Positions 61,971-64,000 of a stretch of DNA of 64,000 nt are shown here, in pieces. Under the pieces are notes generated by a model that had not been told where the DNA came from, ran no database searches, and saw only the letters and a list, made by a program, of their open reading frames with translations. The DNA lies in assembly GCF_000160135.1 (NCBI RefSeq), contig NZ_GG729933.1, positions 316,816 through 380,815 of the forward strand, read 5' to 3'. How positions within the stretch are numbered: position 1 is the stretch's first letter; every line of letters starts with the position of its first letter. Origin of the DNA: Oribacterium sp. oral taxon 078 str. F0262 (lineage in GTDB: Bacteria; Bacillota; Clostridia; Lachnospirales; Lachnospiraceae). Made by a program: the position numbers and the translations under genes.

Positions 61971-62726
61971 ATGGCGGAAGAGACAATCGTCAGGGCGGAG
62001 CATCTCTATAAGGACTTTGACCGGAAGACGGAGGTGCTCCGGGACATCAGCTTTTCGGTAAATAAGGGGGAGGCGGTCGCCATTATCGGCCCCTCCGGAA
62101 CCGGAAAATCGACGCTGCTTCGTTGCTTGAACTACCTGACCATTCCCACAAGGGGAATCGTCACGGTCAATGGAGTCAGAGTCGACGCGGAAAGACATAC
62201 GAAAAAAGAGGTAGAGACGCTTCGGAAGAATTCCTCGATGGTCTTTCAGCAGTTTAACCTTTTTAAGAATAAGACAGCGATCGAAAATGTCATGGAGGCG
62301 ATGATCTTCGTCCAGCATATCCCGAAGAAGGAGGCGAAGGAGAGGGCAGAGGCGCTTCTTCAAAAGGTCGGGATGCTGGACCGGAGGGATTTCTACCCCT
62401 CGAAGCTCTCCGGGGGACAGCAGCAGAGAGTTGGGATCGCGCGGGCTCTCGCAGTCAATCCGAGTGTCGTGCTCTTTGATGAGCCGACCTCGGCCCTGGA
62501 TCCGGAATGGGTGAAGGAGGTCCTCCAGACGATACAGGAGATCGCGGAGGAGGGAGTGACCATGATCCTCGTGACCCACGAAATCCCCTTCGCCAGAGAG
62601 GTCGCAAGCCGAGTGCTCTTTATGGACGGGGGCACGATTATGGAGGACGGGAAGCCGGAGGACATTCTGGATCATCCGGAGAATGAGCGGCTCAGACAGT
62701 TTCTGAGCTTTGTGAGCCGAAGCTGA
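61971..62726 (+). CDS. Amino-acid ABC transporter ATPase (GlnQ/HisP type)
   Basis: 251-residue ATPase. Walker A G-P-S-G-T-G-K-S-T, Q-loop F-Q-Q-F-N-L-F, signature L-S-G-G-Q-Q-Q-R, Walker B V-L-F-D-E-P-T-S-A-L-D-P-E and H-loop V-T-H-E are all intact. GAGGGGAGGG precedes ATG 61971. It completes the importer formed with the permease at 60170 and the binding protein at 60911. Confidence 0.95.
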   Translation: MAEETIVRAEHLYKDFDRKTEVLRDISFSVNKGEAVAIIGPSGTGKSTLLRCLNYLTIPTRGIVTVNGVRVDAERHTKKEVETLRKNSSMVFQQFNLFKNKTAIENVMEAMIFVQHIPKKEAKERAEALLQKVGMLDRRDFYPSKLSGGQQQRVGIARALAVNPSVVLFDEPTSALDPEWVKEVLQTIQEIAEEGVTMILVTHEIPFAREVASRVLFMDGGTIMEDGKPEDILDHPENERLRQFLSFVSRS

Positions 62727-62924
62727 GAAAGCTCCGTTTTTTCCGGGCGTTTCCGATCGCGGGATCTGAGGATCCGAGGCTTCAGGGCAGCGTCCGCGTT
62801 CCGGCCTCGATGGGAACAGGGGCCTGGCGCTTTGCCGGAAATAGACATATTTTTCAGGAGGAGCTTCCGCACAGCCTCTTTAGGAGAGTGCGGGAGAAGA
62901 AGGAACAGAAACAGGAGGAGAGAA

Positions 62925-64000
62925 GTGGAACTGATCAAGGATCTGCCGTCGGTCTTCGACGGCTTTGCGGAGCAGAGAAAGAATTCCTTTCTGACCGTCA
63001 GGGAATATAAGGAAAAGGGGATTCCGATCGTCGGCTCCTACTGCACCTACTTTCCGAAGGAGATCGCGATGGCGGCGGGGGCCGCTCCGGTCAGCCTTTG
63101 CTCGACCTCGGATGAGACGATCCAGGATGCGGAGAAGGATCTCCCGAAGAACCTCTGCCCTCTCATAAAGTCGAGCTACGGCTTTGCCAAGACGCAGAAG
63201 TGCCCTTATTTTTATTTTTCCGATGTAGTGGTGGGGGAAACGACCTGCGACGGAAAGAAGAAGATGTATGAGCTCATGGGGGAGTTCAAGGATGTCTTCA
63301 TTCTGCGTCTTCCGAACCATCAGGATGAGGACGGCGTGCAGGCTTACCGGAAGGAGATCCTCCGCCTTAAGGACTATCTTTCGGAGAAGTTTCAGTGCGA
63401 GATTACGGAGGAGAAGGTCCGGGAGGCGGTCAGGATCAACAACAGGGCGAATGCCGCGCTGATGAATTTTTACGGAGTGATGCGGCACGATCCGGCGCCG
63501 GTCTATGGCTATGATATCTTTAAGGTTCTCTATGGCTCTACCTTCAAGTTCGACCGCAGTGCTCTGGCGGATGAGGTCGATTCGCTCCGGGAGCAGATCG
63601 AAAAGGATTACGCGGCGGGGAAGCACATCGAGAAACGGCCCAGGATCATCATCACAGGCTGCCCGATCGGCGGCGCGACGGAGAAGGTGATTCAGGCCGT
63701 CGAGGAGAACGGGGGCGTCGTTGTGGGATATGAAAACTGCAGCGGACAGAAGTCAGTGGGACTCCAGGTCGATGAGAGTGCGGAGGATATCTATGAGGCG
63801 ATTTCCCGCCGCTACCTGGCTATCGGCTGCTCCATCATGTCCCCGAATCCGAACCGTTTCCAAGCGCTGGGGGAGATGGTGGATGAGTACCGGGCGGACG
63901 GAGTCCTGGAGATGACGCTTCAGGCCTGTCACACCTATAATGTGGAGACGAATAAGATTCGGAGCTTCGTCACGGGGGAGAAGCAGATCCCTTATCTGAA
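62925..64000 (+). CDS. Double-cubane-cluster reductase / 2-hydroxyacyl-CoA dehydratase-like subunit, 3' end outside window
   Basis: Open from GTG 62925 (AGGAGGAG just upstream) to the window end, 358 codons so far of an expected ~380-420. It matches the HgdB/YjiM family of oxygen-sensitive Fe-S proteins: G-S-Y-C-T-Y-F-P-K-E-I, N-L-C-P-L-I-K-S-S-Y-G-F, E-T-T-C-D-G-K-K-K and L-Q-A-C-H-T-Y-N-V-E-T-N-K supply the cluster-binding Cys. Double-cubane proteins transfer electrons at very low potential after activation by a partner ATPase, which usually lies next door and may be just outside the window. The substrate is unknown; the transporter and desulfidase context suggests a small sulfur or amino-acid-like compound. 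Confidence 0.88.
   Translation, partial: MELIKDLPSVFDGFAEQRKNSFLTVREYKEKGIPIVGSYCTYFPKEIAMAAGAAPVSLCSTSDETIQDAEKDLPKNLCPLIKSSYGFAKTQKCPYFYFSDVVVGETTCDGKKKMYELMGEFKDVFILRLPNHQDEDGVQAYRKEILRLKDYLSEKFQCEITEEKVREAVRINNRANAALMNFYGVMRHDPAPVYGYDIFKVLYGSTFKFDRSALADEVDSLREQIEKDYAAGKHIEKRPRIIITGCPIGGATEKVIQAVEENGGVVVGYENCSGQKSVGLQVDESAEDIYEAISRRYLAIGCSIMSPNPNRFQALGEMVDEYRADGVLEMTLQACHTYNVETNKIRSFVTGEKQIPYL

Noticed and set aside
62880-63626. 248-codon reverse-strand frame at the window end
   Set aside because: Antisense to the double-cubane reductase gene, which has a ribosome site and full family motifs.

Overview
The window is chromosomal DNA of an anaerobic, low-GC-phylum but GC-rich Clostridia bacterium, most likely a member of the Lachnospiraceae. 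The basis is the type II FAS block, an F-type ATP synthase operon, Lrp/aminotransferase, LytTR-DUF3021 and YesM/YesN pairs, CD3072/CD3073-type genes and a double-cubane reductase, together with strong Shine-Dalgarno sequences and frequent GTG/TTG starts. I do not name a genus.

Layout. 1-3.8 kb: end of a fatty-acid synthesis operon (fabG, fabF, fabZ, MarR regulator) with a striking 176-bp tandem repeat between fabG and fabF. 3.9-7.4 kb: galacturonate catabolism (uxaB, uxaA) behind a consensus promoter and a perfect cre/LacI-type operator. 7.5-19.7 kb: housekeeping and envelope genes (LytTR/DUF3021, GNAT, an HPr-like protein, a YgjP-type metallopeptidase, D,D-carboxypeptidase, a two-component system, tRNA-Lys, trmB, an NlpC/P60 lipoprotein, an SH3 protein). 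19.8-26.3 kb: ATP synthase operon in which delta and alpha are one 685-residue polypeptide, ending with a 35-residue membrane protein. 26.3-32.3 kb: AIR-synthase-like protein, Lrp regulator plus aminotransferase, a GH13 hydrolase and glgB. 32.7-34.3 kb: an AT-rich, probably acquired PadR-CPBP protease pair.

34.5-41.9 kb: a fructan/sucrose utilisation operon (divergent LacI regulator, two GH32-clan enzymes, binding protein, two permeases, no ATPase). 41.9-47.7 kb: two related IS4-type insertion sequences flanking two paralogous lipoproteins, then a truncated Fic gene and a Gly-Phe-Gly tRNA cluster.

49-57.3 kb: a ribose/allose-type ABC transporter, a ROK kinase, a YesN/YesM two-component system and a full-length ABC-ATPase paralogue that has lost its nucleotide-binding motifs in both halves. 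Because the YesM kinase has almost no extracellular part, this looks like a transporter-linked sensing module and is my best candidate for an undescribed system. 57.6-64 kb: a probable sulfur-compound module (TudS-related desulfidase, ECF S component, SsuA/ThiY-like binding protein, amino-acid-type ABC transporter, start of a double-cubane reductase), with a relic of a second S-component gene inside it.

All functions were assigned by reading the sequence; no database search was run.
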